A stretch of 64,000 bases of DNA. Source: Isochrysis galbana. Lineage: Eukaryota; Haptophyta; Isochrysidales; Isochrysidaceae. Position numbers and translations under genes: made by a program. The DNA lies in the NCBI GenBank assembly GCA_018136815.1, contig CM030944.1:930456-994455 (forward strand), in the 5' to 3' direction. Positions 49,978 to 61,280 of the stretch are shown one piece after another. Each line of letters opens with the position of its first letter. The stretch's first letter is position 1. The notes under the pieces are model-generated. The model was not told the DNA's origin. It saw only the letters and a program-made list of their open reading frames with translations, and did no database searches.

Positions 49978-51249
49978 CTACTGGGCCGGACGGAGAACAA
50001 CCATCGTGCGGAGGCGGCGGTGGACTTCTGGGTCGTTACCACACTCGCCACTGCCACCTTCGCAGAGAAAACGAATGTACGGTTGGCAAACGACGGGGTT
50101 ATGAGCTCCGTCGCCCGTGCCATACTTCCACAGGTCTGCTTCGGGCGTACCAGATGGAGCCCGGGGACGAAAGGCGCAGTACGCGCAGCCGTTGGCGTCG
50201 GTCCACTCCTTGACGTCGCGGTCTAAGTCGTCGAGACGCGGCGCCGTCATGGTGGCATCCGAGGGACGGCAGCGCGTGAGCGCAGCGCGAAGGGCCGGGT
50301 GACCCGCGTAACGAGAAATTTGCCAGAAACGGGCTCGTGCTCGAGACCAACTAGCTGGATCCCATTCCGAGAGGCCCGAATCGGCCGGAAGCCCAAGGCC
50401 GTTCGGAGGGGGATCACATTGGCGACGAGAAGACGTGCTTTTGCCGAGAGGACGGTCAAGAAGTGCGTCCGGTAACGGAGACGATGCGGAGTAATTCGTA
50501 GGCGGAGGCGGAGCCCGACGATTGTCAGCGCCAGTCGCCTTGCGGTTCGAGTTGTTGTTTTGCGATTTTAATGCCTCGGCCACCGCTGCTTGGACGGCGG
50601 CGACCATCGAAGCCGTAGTGTCCGCGGGGTTAGAGGCAGCCTTAGCAACCTTGGCGGTCTTGGTGGACTTGGAAGTAGTCGCCGGCGGCGTCACGGCGGC
50701 GACCGCGACCGACGTCTGTTGTTGGCTAGCACGGGCTTGTTCGTACGGGCTCAGGTAGCGCTGGCAGAGGTTGACGCACGAAAGGGCCGAGCGAGGGAGC
50801 TCGTGGTTCTCGACGCGGAAGCGAGTCTTTGCAAGACACTCGCCAAACTTGGTCGCGTTATCCACGCCGCGAGCCGCGTCGACCTTGTCGTTCCGAATGA
50901 TGGACTCGAATCGTTGATTGATATCGTGCGACATGTTTGGGTGGTCCCAGACCGTCGTGGCATCCACCTTCGCGTCACCCATCTTGCGGACGTACGGGCG
51001 CACCAAATTCTTGGATAACTCTAAGAGATCGGAGCCGGCTTCACGGGCTACGAGCCTGTCCCACTCCATGGAGGCGGAGTCTTTGGCGAAGCCGGGCACG
51101 TTGGCCGCGAAGGTGGCGTCGCACTTGCGGAGAAGCACGTCGCAGGCCAGTGCGGGGTTGAGAGAGAGGACCGGGTCTTCGGCGAGATCGAGGAGGAAGG
51201 CGTAGATCCTTTGGTTGCCGGTGGTGCACAAGTTGGCGGCCGCTAGCAA
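49978..51249 (-). CDS. Second ORF of the gypsy element (capsid/nucleocapsid-like, Cys-rich end)
   Basis: 423 codons. The N-terminal helical part (MLAAANLCTTGNQRIYAFLL; DAARGVDNATKFGECLAKTR) continues the capsid-like region begun in the upstream ORF, overlapping it by seven bases. The C-terminal part has a Cys/His-rich cluster (CAYCAFRP...CQPYIRFLCEGGSGEC) in place of a classical zinc knuckle, which could bind nucleic acid. Part of the same retroelement; treat as a fossil. Confidence 0.6.
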   Translation of the reverse strand: MLAAANLCTTGNQRIYAFLLDLAEDPVLSLNPALACDVLLRKCDATFAANVPGFAKDSASMEWDRLVAREAGSDLLELSKNLVRPYVRKMGDAKVDATTVWDHPNMSHDINQRFESIIRNDKVDAARGVDNATKFGECLAKTRFRVENHELPRSALSCVNLCQRYLSPYEQARASQQQTSVAVAAVTPPATTSKSTKTAKVAKAASNPADTTASMVAAVQAAVAEALKSQNNNSNRKATGADNRRAPPPPTNYSASSPLPDALLDRPLGKSTSSRRQCDPPPNGLGLPADSGLSEWDPASWSRARARFWQISRYAGHPALRAALTRCRPSDATMTAPRLDDLDRDVKEWTDANGCAYCAFRPRAPSGTPEADLWKYGTGDGAHNPVVCQPYIRFLCEGGSGECGNDPEVHRRLRTMVVLRPAQ

Positions 51250-52330
51250 GGATGTAAGATTTCACGGTGGTCGCAGCCGAGCGAGAGGGCGCGCTCGAGC
51301 GGCTTGATGAAGGACAGACGAAAATCATTCCAGGAGGTGGCCGCTGTCTGGACGTTGTCCGAGGCCAGGCCCTTCGGGAACTTGATCTCGGAAAGCTCTT
51401 TGCCCATTCGGACTTGGTGATGGAGGGTGCGGTCGAGGAAGAAGCGGCTCCGAGCCCACTTGGTCACGTGCTCCTTCTCGAAAAACACGCGGTAGTGCCA
51501 AACATTGCCGGCTCGAGAGAGGCCGCCGTTGAGAATGGCGTGGATGAGCTCGAAATCGTCGGACTTCCTGTAGAGAGAGGCTACCTCGTAGGCGGCATCC
51601 TCAAACAGTTGGCCCCACGAGGCTAGGATGACCTCTCGCTCAGAAGCATCACCGGCGAGGCTTGGATCGACGGGATGGCGCCGAGCCGCCGGATTTGGAA
51701 GCGAGCGGAGGCCCGCGACGGTGGGTGGAGGTTGGGGATCAGAAACAGGCTCGGCGGACGTGACAGGAACGGGCGTATTGAATACGGGATCGGAATTCGA
51801 ATTCGGCGGAACGGAGAACGGCGCGGCGGGCAAAGGTTGAGAAGGGGACTCAACCGAGGCCGGAGGGGCACCAATGGAGTTGTCTCCTTCTTCCACAAGC
51901 GGTGGCGAAGTTTCGACTCGAGGAGAAGTCGTAGTGCCCGCTTGGCCTTGTAGAATGCTGAGTATCGCGTTGAAGGTAGACCCCACCTCCCGCAGAAATT
52001 CTTCGTGGCGTTGGGCGGCTTGGAGGGTAGAGGACTCAAGGCGGTCGACAGCGCCGCGGAGAGCCTCAATCTGGACTTGTTGGTCCATGATTTGGGCGGC
52101 GCCGACGGTGGCGGTCGGAGGTGGAACGAAGTTACGCTTGGGGTACGAGTACGTCGACGGGGGTGGAACAAACTCTTCATTTGGTGGGGGCTCGAAAGGA
52201 GGGAGGGACCGGACGGAACCCACATCATCTTCAGCACCAACCACAGAGGGATTGAGAGAGGAAGGAACACTTGGCAAAGGATCAGCAAAAGAAAGGAGAG
52301 GAAAGGCCGCCGGTGGAGCAACGGACGAGG
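51243..52330 (-). CDS. Gag N-terminal region of the gypsy element (5' end lost)
   Basis: Pro/Ser-rich start, a coiled-coil stretch (QQVQIEALRGAVDRLESSTL), then a capsid-like helical domain (ASWGQLFEDAAYEVASLYRK; VWHYRVFFEKEHVTKWARSR). Element sequence stops at about 52330, where the inserted or adjoining retroposon begins, so the natural start codon and 5' LTR are not present. Confidence 0.65.
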
Positions 52331-53116
52331 CGAGCCTGGCACGCCTGATGGCCTGCCAGGAGCACACAGCCCTGCTGACCCATTCCTCTCCCTACAGGCC
52401 CGCCTGACTCGCCCGCCCTGGCCCGTCGTGGCCTGCCCATTCCTCTGACCAGCCCCTCCTCCCCCTGGGCCCCCCTGTTCAGGACCCCCCAGCCAGCTCC
52501 AGTCGACCCGCAGGGCCGCGGAGCGCCAGAGGGAGAGGCAGGAGGGGCCAGGGCCATGCCCCAGCCTCACCTGCCCCCTGAGCTGTGCTCCCAGGCCCTG
52601 CAGGCCATCTGGGGACCTGAGCGAGGGGCCGCAGGCGCGCGCCATGGGCCCCCGCCGCAGGGAAGAGAGGAGGAAAAGGGAAGAGGGAGGGGAGGGGGGA
52701 GCGGCAGCTCTCCCCTCCGGCAGTAACGTGTCTTCTCGCCCCGTTTGGGTAAGAGAAGACGGGGGCGCCAGAGCCAGGAGGGAAGGGCCGCGGCTCGCCG
52801 TGGCCACTCGCACTAGCGAGGGAGATTAGCGCTTCTGGGCCCCTATCTATCTCACGAGTGCCCCCCCCCCCCCGCGTTGCTTTTACCCGAAAGGGGTTTT
52901 CCCCCAGCGTGGACTCGAGGAGAGGACGTGCTGGGGTGCGCGGGGTCGGTGCGTGCACTGGGGGGAGGACGAATATCGGGGGGAGGGGGCGGTGCCCCCT
53001 CCCCCCGGTAGCACCCGGACACCTGGCTCGTCAGGCATGGCGGGATTCCGGGACGGAAAAGTTGTGTCCAATTAGCTAGTGGGGTTGGCTAGGATATAAC
53101 ATTGATTATTTTATTT
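52331..53116 (+). mobile_element. Palindrome-headed retroposon, 5'-truncated, abutting the gypsy gag
   Basis: Lacks the palindromic head (begins at CCTGGCACGCCTGATGGCCT) but has the whole body and the 3' tail: TGTGTCCAATTAGCTAGTGG, GGTTGGCTAGGATATAAC, then ATTATTTTATTTTTTT. Loss of the 5' end with an intact tail is the usual pattern of target-primed insertions. It is the closest relative of the 23.1-23.9 kb copy. Confidence 0.85.
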
Positions 53117-53373
53117 TTTTCAGTCCTAGAATCCAACTAAGTTTATACTACTACTAAGTTCGCATATGGATATGGGGGGGCACGAGCCCCTTGCCTCTCT
53201 CTCCGTTCCTCCCCTGCCATGGGGGAGGATCCACCCACTCTCCTGGCATGCCTGATGGCTTGCCAGGAGCACACAGCCATGCTAACCCATTCCTCTCGCC
53301 CCACAGGCCCGCCTGACTCGCCCGTCCTGGCCCGTCGTGGCCTGCCCATCTCCATCTCCGCTCCCCTTGAGAG
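53117..53373 (+). mobile_element. Retroposon copy with inverted tail fragment
   Basis: CAGTCCTAGAATCC (inverted tail piece) is joined to a forward head (AACTAAGTTTATACTACTAC...) and body to about 53373. It shows the same head/tail joint as at 40.15 kb, so the joint is recurrent. Confidence 0.75.
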
Positions 53374-54280
53374 CGGCTGCAACCTCAGGTTCTCAGGTTT
53401 GGTTATTTTTTTGACGCAAATGCCCCCATGAAATGGATAAAAACATTTAAGGACAAGACATCCCCCCCCCCCCCTCCCCTCCCCTCCCCCCCTCCCCCGC
53501 ACTCCTCTCCCCTCTCCCCCCCTCCCCCCCCGCGCCGTACCCCGCACGCCCCCCCCCCCCCCTTTAGAGGTTGGGGAGGCTGGGTTTAAAAAAACTCGTG
53601 TTGATCCGGAGGCCCACATTTTTGTATCGTGTATCGTCGGACCGGGGGGAAGATTTCCCCTCGTCTCTCTCCCCGCTCGATTCCGAATCCGAGGCAGAGC
53701 GATGGCGACCGACCCGCCTGATAGGCCGACCTTCGCCGCGCTCCAGCGAGAGCACGGCGGCGGTCAGCCCCCCCTTGTCGCTGGTGTTCGGACTAAATGG
53801 TCTTGGGACACCAGATGGCTGTCTCACCGGCGTTTCATATGCCACCTCACTCGGCCGATTTCTGCTTCACCTGCCCACGCAGCATGGCCGCCAGCCCCAC
53901 CCCACACCACTTCCAACCCCAACCTGAGGAGGATGACACCGGCTTGCCTACGCGCTCCTACGCGCAGAACCCCATCCAGACTATTGGTACGCTTCCTCCC
54001 AACCCCGCAGACTACCCACCCGCGCGCGCGGGAATCGTGGCGAGCACTGCCATACAGCCCTCTTCGCGCGCTGCGCTGCCACCGCAGGACTTACTGTGCC
54101 ATCTACCGAGGCGGTCGCCAAGTGCATCGCGTTCGCGGACTCGTTGACGCCAGGGCAGCGCAGACTAGCTTAAGAGACTTCTTGGCCGTCCAGCACGAGC
54201 CTCTTCGCAACAAGCGCGTCCGGTCGCATTCGAAAGTTGGGCACTCCAGCCCATTCGGCCGGGTGACGTTGTGACGTTAG
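53374..54280 (+). other. C-rich tract followed by a weak coding candidate
   Basis: 53450-53570 is a run of C-rich low complexity. From ATG 53702 there are peptide-like stretches in all three frames (for example ATDPPDRPTFAALQREHGGG; LPPNPADYPPARAGIVASTA; CAIYRGGRQVHRVRGLVDAR) up to about 54274, but no single long frame, splice pattern or known domain. It could be a decayed or multi-exon gene. Confidence 0.25.
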
Positions 54281-56116
54281 CGTAGTTGTCGGCGCCACAC
54301 ACGGCCGACTACGGCGCGATGCGCGCGGGCGGCGGCGGCGATTGGCGTGGCGGTGGACATGGTGTCATATTCGCAGCGCAAGTATGACAAGTGCAAGCGC
54401 GGCTGCACTTGGCGTTCGAGCGTGTGTGTGCCTGCCGCGTGAGCGGCCGCGTGTTTGGCGGGTGGCGTTTGTGCGAGATTGTGGTAATGAGAAAGGGATG
54501 TGCGAGATATGAAGCCATGCGAGCAGCCTAGGTAGTTAGTGCACGAAGGGACGCGCCGCAAGGCAGGTGGAGGGGGGATCAGGGAAGCGGGCGATGCTAC
54601 GTAGATGCTGAGCAGGGTCGCACGCGCGGCGAGATTATTAAGAAGTTTTTTTTAATTGAACGCTTTTCGTCTCCTCGCTGCCCTAGCTCCTAGCCGCGCC
54701 TCCCGCCTCCCGCCGTAAACCCTTCCTCCTCTCCGGCGCCCCGGTTGGATGTGTGGCAACGTTCAACTCGTCAGGACCCCTCCCTCTTTTAGCCTCGGAT
54801 GGAACACCCCTCCTCCTCCTGAAATTCTGTCTCCTAACCTCAGACTCACTCGTAGGTCATAGTGGCTCCGTTGCCGACGAGGGAGGCCTAATGTCCCACA
54901 TCACTAAGGTTCTACTCAAACAACAACAAGAGAAGTGAAGGGTTCTCAGTTCTCAAGGAGATGGATAGTAGAAAGTAGTAGTTATGAGGCAGTGACCGGT
55001 GACCGGGCTAAGATAGCCGAGATACAACCTCCAGCCGAGCTGCGCACGTTCATGTCTCCATATATAGCCATAGCAGCCAAGCATGCATCACTCCAGACTA
55101 GCCGTTTCCCCCGTTCTCACAGCCAGGGTCGGCGGCGTCAGACCTTGAGGGTATGATACGTGATACTTGGCCGCGTCTTTCTCCCTGTTGTCCTCGCAGA
55201 ATGAGGAGGGATCCATCGTGAACGGGGGGGGTGGGGGCCAAACCGCCAAGACCCCTTCAGACCGCGAGGGACACGGAGGGGCAGAGAATGGTGGGACCGT
55301 TTTGGATTCGCCCGACTGATCTGGTTTGCCTCTCAGCTCGGCGAGGCTCTCGTCTCGGGAGATTGGGGCGGCGCGGGAGAGTCTGGTGTGCGTCGCGAGC
55401 CGCTGCCCGCGGTGCGTCGAGGGGGGAGGCTTGCGAGGTCGAGAGGGGGAGGGGGGAAGTACATAGTCTCAACAGGTGAGAGCGGTCTGTTGTGGTAAAG
55501 GGCCGGGGGGGGGGGGGGGGGAGGGCGGGCGGGCGGGGGCGGGGATCGCGAGGAGGTCGAGGGGGGAGAGAGGGGGAAAAAGGGGCGGGGGGGGGCGCGG
55601 GGCGGGCGCGGGAGATAGGCGGAGAGGCGGAGAGGAGATGGCATCACGCGGCGGCCCACCGAATCTTTGGTCTCCCCTTCCCACAACAACCTCTCCGCCT
55701 CGCCCCCCTCCCCCCCGCTCCCCCTCCGCCTCCCTCCTCCCCCCGCTCCCCCTTGCTCCCCCCCCCTCCATCCCTCTCCCCAACCCCTCTTTCTCCTCTC
55801 TCCTCCCCCCCCCCCCCGCACTTCTCACCAGCGCCACCAAAAGGCTCCAGCGCAGATCACTTTTCTGGATTCCCCCCACCAGCGCTTTCGCATCGGACCC
55901 CCCGTCGAGCATCCCCTCCCCGCACACACCGCTCGCGCATCCCCTCCTCGTCACTTCTCCCACCACAACCCACCGCCTCCCATCTGCAAAGCGCGACCAT
56001 CCGCTCCATCCGAAGTGTTGCGCGGCTCTCGCGCGCGCGACGCGCGCGATCGACTCGCCTCCGTCTGCCAGATCACCACCGCCCAGCGCATCGAGCTCTT
56101 CCGCCTCGCTGAGCTG
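54281..56116. other. Intergenic region with G-rich microsatellites and polypyrimidine leader
   Basis: 54.3-55.2 kb is unique with nothing recognised. 55.2-55.6 kb is G-rich with long G runs. 55.67-56.1 kb is C/T-rich and probably the 5' leader of the kinase gene. Pro/Ser-rich ORFs here are compositional. Confidence 0.5.
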
Positions 56117-59100
56117 ATGAACCTCACCTTTTGCGCAGTGGGGCTCATCTCCAGTGTGGCAAGAGCGATCGCCTCACACTCTGGCTGGCTCATCGCGCTG
56201 TTCATCGCCTTCTACTTTGGTGTTCTGCTCTATGCGCGCCGCAGGGTCAAGGCTCTCAATGACGAGGGCATGTGTCATGAGTTCTCCAGCTGGTGGCCAT
56301 GCTGTCGTGGGCCGTCTCGATCAGCTTCACTGTTAGCACCCACTTCTCCCAGATCTGCGCAGATGTATCCGATCGAGTCATGCTCAGCATCGCGCTCCAT
56401 GTTGTGCTCACGGCCATTCATATAAATCTCAGCGGCACGCACCTCTCCTATCGCATCGCCTCATACACCAGCTTCCTTCTCTTCCTTGTCTCATGCAAGT
56501 ACTCGGTCATGCCTGAGGAGCATTGCAATGCGGTCAACTGGATACGTTTGTGTACTGGCTGTGCAATTGGCACGCGATATCGTCCACTGGGTGCGTATGT
56601 GGCCAGCTGCCGCCTCTAGGGTGAACACCACCCCGGCTATGTCTGAGCAGCTCACTGACGAGCTGCGAGCAAAGCTTCCTGCTGTGGAAGAGGTGCCGAG
56701 TACAGACGAGCTCGTGCGTCTCCCCGCGGATCGACTTGGACGCGTCGACGCCGTGCGTGTGAAGCCTGGGTTGGATCGCTACCACATGTGCTTTGAGGAT
56801 GACGAAAAAGAGGTGACATATCTCGCTTGCATGTTTGCACGCTCACGTGAGCTCTACTTTTTGACTGCTGTCATGGCACTCGCCTCCTGCGCGGTCGGTA
56901 TTTACTTCTCGCCTACCTTCCGACTGCTCGGCGTGCCGGCTACTGCTTTCACTCTGACGATGGTACGCTCGTGGAATCGGGTGAGGACGTGGCTGGATGC
57001 GGGCTACGCCTACGTGGTCCTGTGTGATGCGTGGAAATCAGCATGTGGGATCATCATATTGGCATGCGTTGTCGTGCGCCTCGCCGCAGCACACGCTGCG
57101 CCTTTATGCGACTTCGTGCAGCTTGAATGGCCCTTAACAGCGGGAGGTACACGCAGGTTTCCCTGCGCGCTGTTCACGTCATGGGGGTTTGAATTCCAGG
57201 GCTCCAACACGGACTGGGTGGGCGAGGTCTGCGCTCTCGTGTTCATGGTCACCCAGGGCGTGCACCATCTTTTCATACCGCTGCCGTTCCACGTACGCAC
57301 GACCAACCACATCATCCTGATGGTGGCAGTGCTCTATGCTAGTCTCAACTCGCAGGATGACCCCAGCGGCCGCGTGCTGAGTGCGTCGGCCTTGCCGCAC
57401 ATCGGTATTTACTCATGTATGCTCATCGTGGGCGAGCTCCTCGGCTACACGATGCACCATGTGCGCCGCCGCCTTTTCCACGACCACCTCACACCGGCGG
57501 GCATCGATGCTGTCGCCGCCAAGGCAAATGCCAAGCTCGCAGAGATGGAGACCAACGCGCGAGAGCCCGAACGAGCCAAGGTAATCAACCGAGCGGAGAT
57601 GGCGGCGGATAAGCGGCTTAATCACGTCATCAAGGGAAGGTGCGGCTCGGCTATCTCATCCATCGACCTCTACAACAGCCTGATCACGCCGCACCTAAAG
57701 CACGAGCTGCCTAGCGAGCTCAAGGAGCTGCTCAAGAATAGTGTCGACCACTTGCGAGAGGCAATCGAGTGGTGCCACCGCCGACAGGTTTTCGTGCAGC
57801 TTGAGGAGAAGACGTACGTTTCTCGCTCCACTTCTGTCGACTTGCGCGTCATGCTTTGCAGCTTTCTGTCGCCCTATGACACCTTAGTTTGCCCGGTTGA
57901 GTCCACCGTGCTCGTGGACGAGACTATCCTCAAGATCTCGGTTGATGTGATTGTCTCCAACGCTCTAAAATACCGACGCAAACGATCACACTTGCGCGCC
58001 AGCGTCCACCTCGGTAATGGAGTGCTGCGCATCGACATTGTGAACTTAAACCCGCTAAACCGCGTCCCGCTCTCTCCTGAGGAGTGCAAGCTGGTCATGA
58101 TGCCTGGACACAAGTCCCGCGTGTGCTCGGCCATGTCGGATGGCCTCGGGCTCGACTCCGTGAAGAAGGCGCTTGCCGCCGCCTCTGGATCCGTGACATT
58201 TACACAGGACGTTGAAACTACTACCGTGTGCTTCGAGCTGCCAGCCTCCCCATGTCCGTATGCACAAGCAGATAGTGGTGACATCGATAGGCCCCTCCAG
58301 GAGACATCCGAGAGGGGCATCTTCCTGGAACCCTCGGTTCCGGCTCAGGCACATAGACCGGCCCGCGCAGCATTGGGAGTCCTATTACGCAAGGCGGCGG
58401 GGATGCCGCCTTTGATGCATCGGTCGGACTCGGACTCGAAGCTTGACGGGCGCATGTTTCGAGAGGTGGCACCCCAACAACACAACCAAGCCGTGCGCAC
58501 GGCTGTCGGCCTCTTCAGCGGCGGAGACACCGAGCGATCCTTTTGCTCTGATTTCTTCTCAGGCCTTCATGCAGAAAAGTCTATCGTGTCGCTTGCCACG
58601 CCAAGTGGCCACCAGAGTTTTTTGCAGGCCATCTTCGGCTACGGCAGTAGCTTCCTCGGCATCAGCACGTCCAATGATGTGGTACTGGTCAGCGAGTCCC
58701 TCAACGGTGTGCGCGATGGTCTAAAGGGTGTAGATGTTGCAGCGCACTTACGTGAGCAAGGTTTCGCTGGTGTGATTTGTGGTCTTGCCGCTCGAAAGGA
58801 TCTATGCTTGCTCTCGGAATCGGCACACATTGACGTCATTGTTCGCGGCACGAGTAAAGCTGATTTGCAGCGCGCCGTATTCGATGTGCAGGCCGTCCTT
58901 CGCTTGTACCGACGCGAACACTCGACTCGTTCCCTCGGTGCCATCGTCGATACCGATCTCACATCGATGTGTGAGAGACTTTCGAACGAGCCTTCCGAAA
59001 GGGCACCTGAAGACGATGTCATCGCCCTAATCAAGCGTGGGAGCAAGGTAGACGTTGTTAGGCTCGTCGCTAAGCCTCCACTCTTTGTAAGAGCATCTGA

Positions 59101-59662
59101 ATTCAGTGCTGCGGGCTGGGACGAGACGGTCATGGTGACGGACTTGCAGCTGTATCCACCAGTCTCGACCTTCCAGAAGAGTGTGGGTGACCCCACCGCC
59201 GGAAAGGTCGAGAAGGATGGGGGTCTTCGTTGCTTTGGTCTTGACGATGAGAAGATTCCGCGGCAAGTACAGCGCCTGTTTATGTGCCACCATCTGAAAG
59301 CCGATATGGAACATTCCGGAGTTCTTGGTGAAACGCAAGACGAAATAGAGCACTTTGTTGACGTTGCTCTGGGACATCTTGACCTAAATTTACGGTCGAC
59401 GAGTGGGGAGCCGCGCCCGGCGGACGTGGTGCTCCTTGACGAAAATATTGCACCTCCGTACATCTTTGGGTCCCAAATCGCCGTTCAACTGCGCGAAAAG
59501 GGATTCCAGGGCATCATCGTCTTCTTGACCGGCGCCTCTCGCGAGCAGGTGATGCAATTGAACGAGCTGGCCGCCGTTGATGTCGCCTTCGAAAAGGGTG
59601 TCTCCTTGTCACACATGGCCCGTGCTGTTGTTCAAGCGCTTGAGGGGCGACGTCTCGCTTGA
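56117..59662 (+). CDS. Membrane hybrid histidine kinase with two receiver-like domains
   Basis: The main exon (frame open from 56486 to 59662) is preceded by exons encoding membrane helices. A 62-bp GT-AG intron at 56220-56281 joins WLIALFIAFYF to VLQLVAMLSWAVSISF; a second upstream intron (about 56.5-56.65 kb) could not be placed. Several helices follow to ~57.45 kb. The kinase part has an H-box-like segment (ADKRLNHVIKGRCGSAIS, ~57.61 kb), an N-box (ISVDVIVSNALKYRRKR, ~57.95 kb) and a G-box (MSDGLGLDSVKKAL, ~58.14 kb). Two receiver-like domains follow: VVLVSESLNGVRDGL...LREQGFAGVICGL (~58.68 kb), which lacks the phospho-acceptor Asp, and VVLLDENIAPPYIFG...LREKGFQGIIVFLTG (~59.43 kb), which keeps a DEN at that place. 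Likely a membrane sensor of a multistep phosphorelay; ligand unknown. Confidence 0.82.
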
Positions 59663-61280
59663 AGGTGGCCTGAAATAGACACATATTGCGATGAAGCTAG
59701 TGCGACTTCATGTTCAAGGCCCGACCGTGATTAGATTGCATCCCAAGTACTTCCCAAGTGTGATGATTTGTTGATTTCTTTACTCAATATGGTATTCGCT
59801 TTCAAGATGTGTGAGAGTCATCCCCGTGTTCTCGCTGAATCATGTGTGAGAGTGCCAACGGTACGCTACGGTCTACGGTCTCTCATACTTCTGGTTGTCC
59901 AAAGAGTTCGACGTCAATCTTGACATCGCATGTTCGTCGTTTTGTACCCTGCTATCTCGAAGAAGCCGAGGGTCGGGAGGCGATGCTCCGAGGCTATTAT
60001 TGTCCTGCTATGGAAAAGAGTAGGGTGCGTGCCGCGTACCGCAGTTTATTGTGTCATGCGGGGGGGTTGCGGGTTTGCAACAACGTTGGACAACCGTTGG
60101 AAGGAGGGTTGAAGAGCTCATTCAAAGAATAGCCCGGTCACTCACTCATTTTAACTACTATTTCTCACAGTGTGAGGTTCTGGTGCCGAAAGGTGACAAT
60201 AAGGGCTCGCTCCAGCGGCTATCTCCCCGGGTGCCGGGGACTTAGCCGCTGCAGCGGCCGCGGAGGCCCGCCGCGCGCCGCTCCCCTCCCCCCCCTTCCC
60301 CCACTCCTCTCTGGCAGCCCAGCTTGCCACAGGGGTGTACTCGCGCGGCCAACACCAGTGGTAAGCCCCCCCCACGCTGCCTGCCGCGATGTGCCCCTTC
60401 ACGCTCGCCGCGCTCACCTCCAGGTCGTTCTCGCACTCCCCCCCCTTCGCAGCGCGCAGACGAGCGCCAGAAGCCAGGTGCGAGCAGCGCGCGCGCAGCG
60501 CGAGCCCCCCGCCCGGCCTTGGCCTGGGTGTGCCATACCCAGCACCTGACCCCGCCCCAGCCCACACCCGCCTCGCAGCAAGCTTCCCCGGCTGAAAAGT
60601 CAGAGTTGGCGTCTCTCTCGGCAGGCGCGGCCGGTCAGCAGATCGGCTACAGGGCTCGAAGGGGTCGAATTGGGGGGGCAGTGCGCGTGTGTATTCGTAA
60701 GATATGTGTATGGACTGTCTGTGCGCCGCATGGCGACGCGCAGGCAGTCCATATGTGCGCGTCTAGAGCCTGATTTCTAGTGTGTGTGGCATGTTTGAAA
60801 GGGCGCTGGGGGCACCATTCGTAACATAATTTAATGATATGTTTATGATAAATAAATCGATCTATCGTAGAGTTGTCAAATCACTTGTCGGTGAACGACA
60901 GTATCACAGAGTGCCGTCATCTGCCAACACAACCCATTGGTCCTTACCGATAGAATCGGCTTTACCGATAACTTTGTCTGCCAGATTCCTTTTCATCAAG
61001 TCATCAGCCTCTTTCATCATGTGCACCACCTTCTGGACTCTTCTCTACATTATCATCTGCAGTCGATGCACATCGAGTTCTTGGGGTTCCCGAGTCATTT
61101 GCACATCGACTTCTAGACCTCGCATTCATCTTGGGGATCTCAGCTCACTCTAGATCGACTTAGTGCACCTAAGGAATCTCACCTTCATCAACACTCACGA
61201 CGCTTCATCGGCTCATACTAAGGCAATACTCGCCGATTCCCTAAATCCTTGATTCCTTCTTTGTTCCCTCGCACGCCTTC
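59663..61280. other. Intergenic region, no gene supported
   Basis: The 3' flank of the kinase is followed by mixed DNA; 60.24-60.6 kb is GC-rich. 60.83-61.24 kb is AT-richer; its minus strand holds a short peptide-like stretch (MMKEADDLMKRNLADKVIGK then QWVVLADDGTL) without start context or continuation. Nothing is convincingly a gene. Confidence 0.45.

Larger units (their letters stand above)
40561..52330 (-). mobile_element. Ty3/gypsy chromovirus-like element carrying a methyltransferase-like ORF (fossil)
   Basis: Minus-strand order: gag (~52.33-51.24 kb), a second ORF with a Cys-rich end (~51.25-49.98), a long Ser/Pro-rich ORF ending in a methyltransferase-like domain (49.89-46.68), retropepsin (46.68-44.84; ADTGAGPSVV), RT and RNase H (~44.86-43.3; YLPFGVQSGPS, MPYLDDVG, KTDGASKLGI), integrase with a C-terminal chromodomain (~43.3-41.88), polypurine tract (AAGTCGGGGGG) and a 3' LTR from 41619 leftwards. 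No 5' LTR was found: the 5' end meets a retroposon at about 52.33 kb. It is broken, with a few breaks in the pol part plus the assembly gap; the gag-side ORFs are long and open, so it is not ancient. The LTR inner boundary is firm, the outer one only approximate. Confidence 0.9.

Noticed and set aside
55476-56112. 200-codon Gly/Arg or Pro/Ser ORFs before the kinase
   Set aside because: They derive from G-runs and C/T-rich leader DNA and are present in several frames.
60900-61140. Minus-strand short peptide (MMKEADDLMK... WVVLADDGTL) as a small gene
   Set aside because: Only about 40 residues before a stop, with no continuation, splice sites or recognised family.
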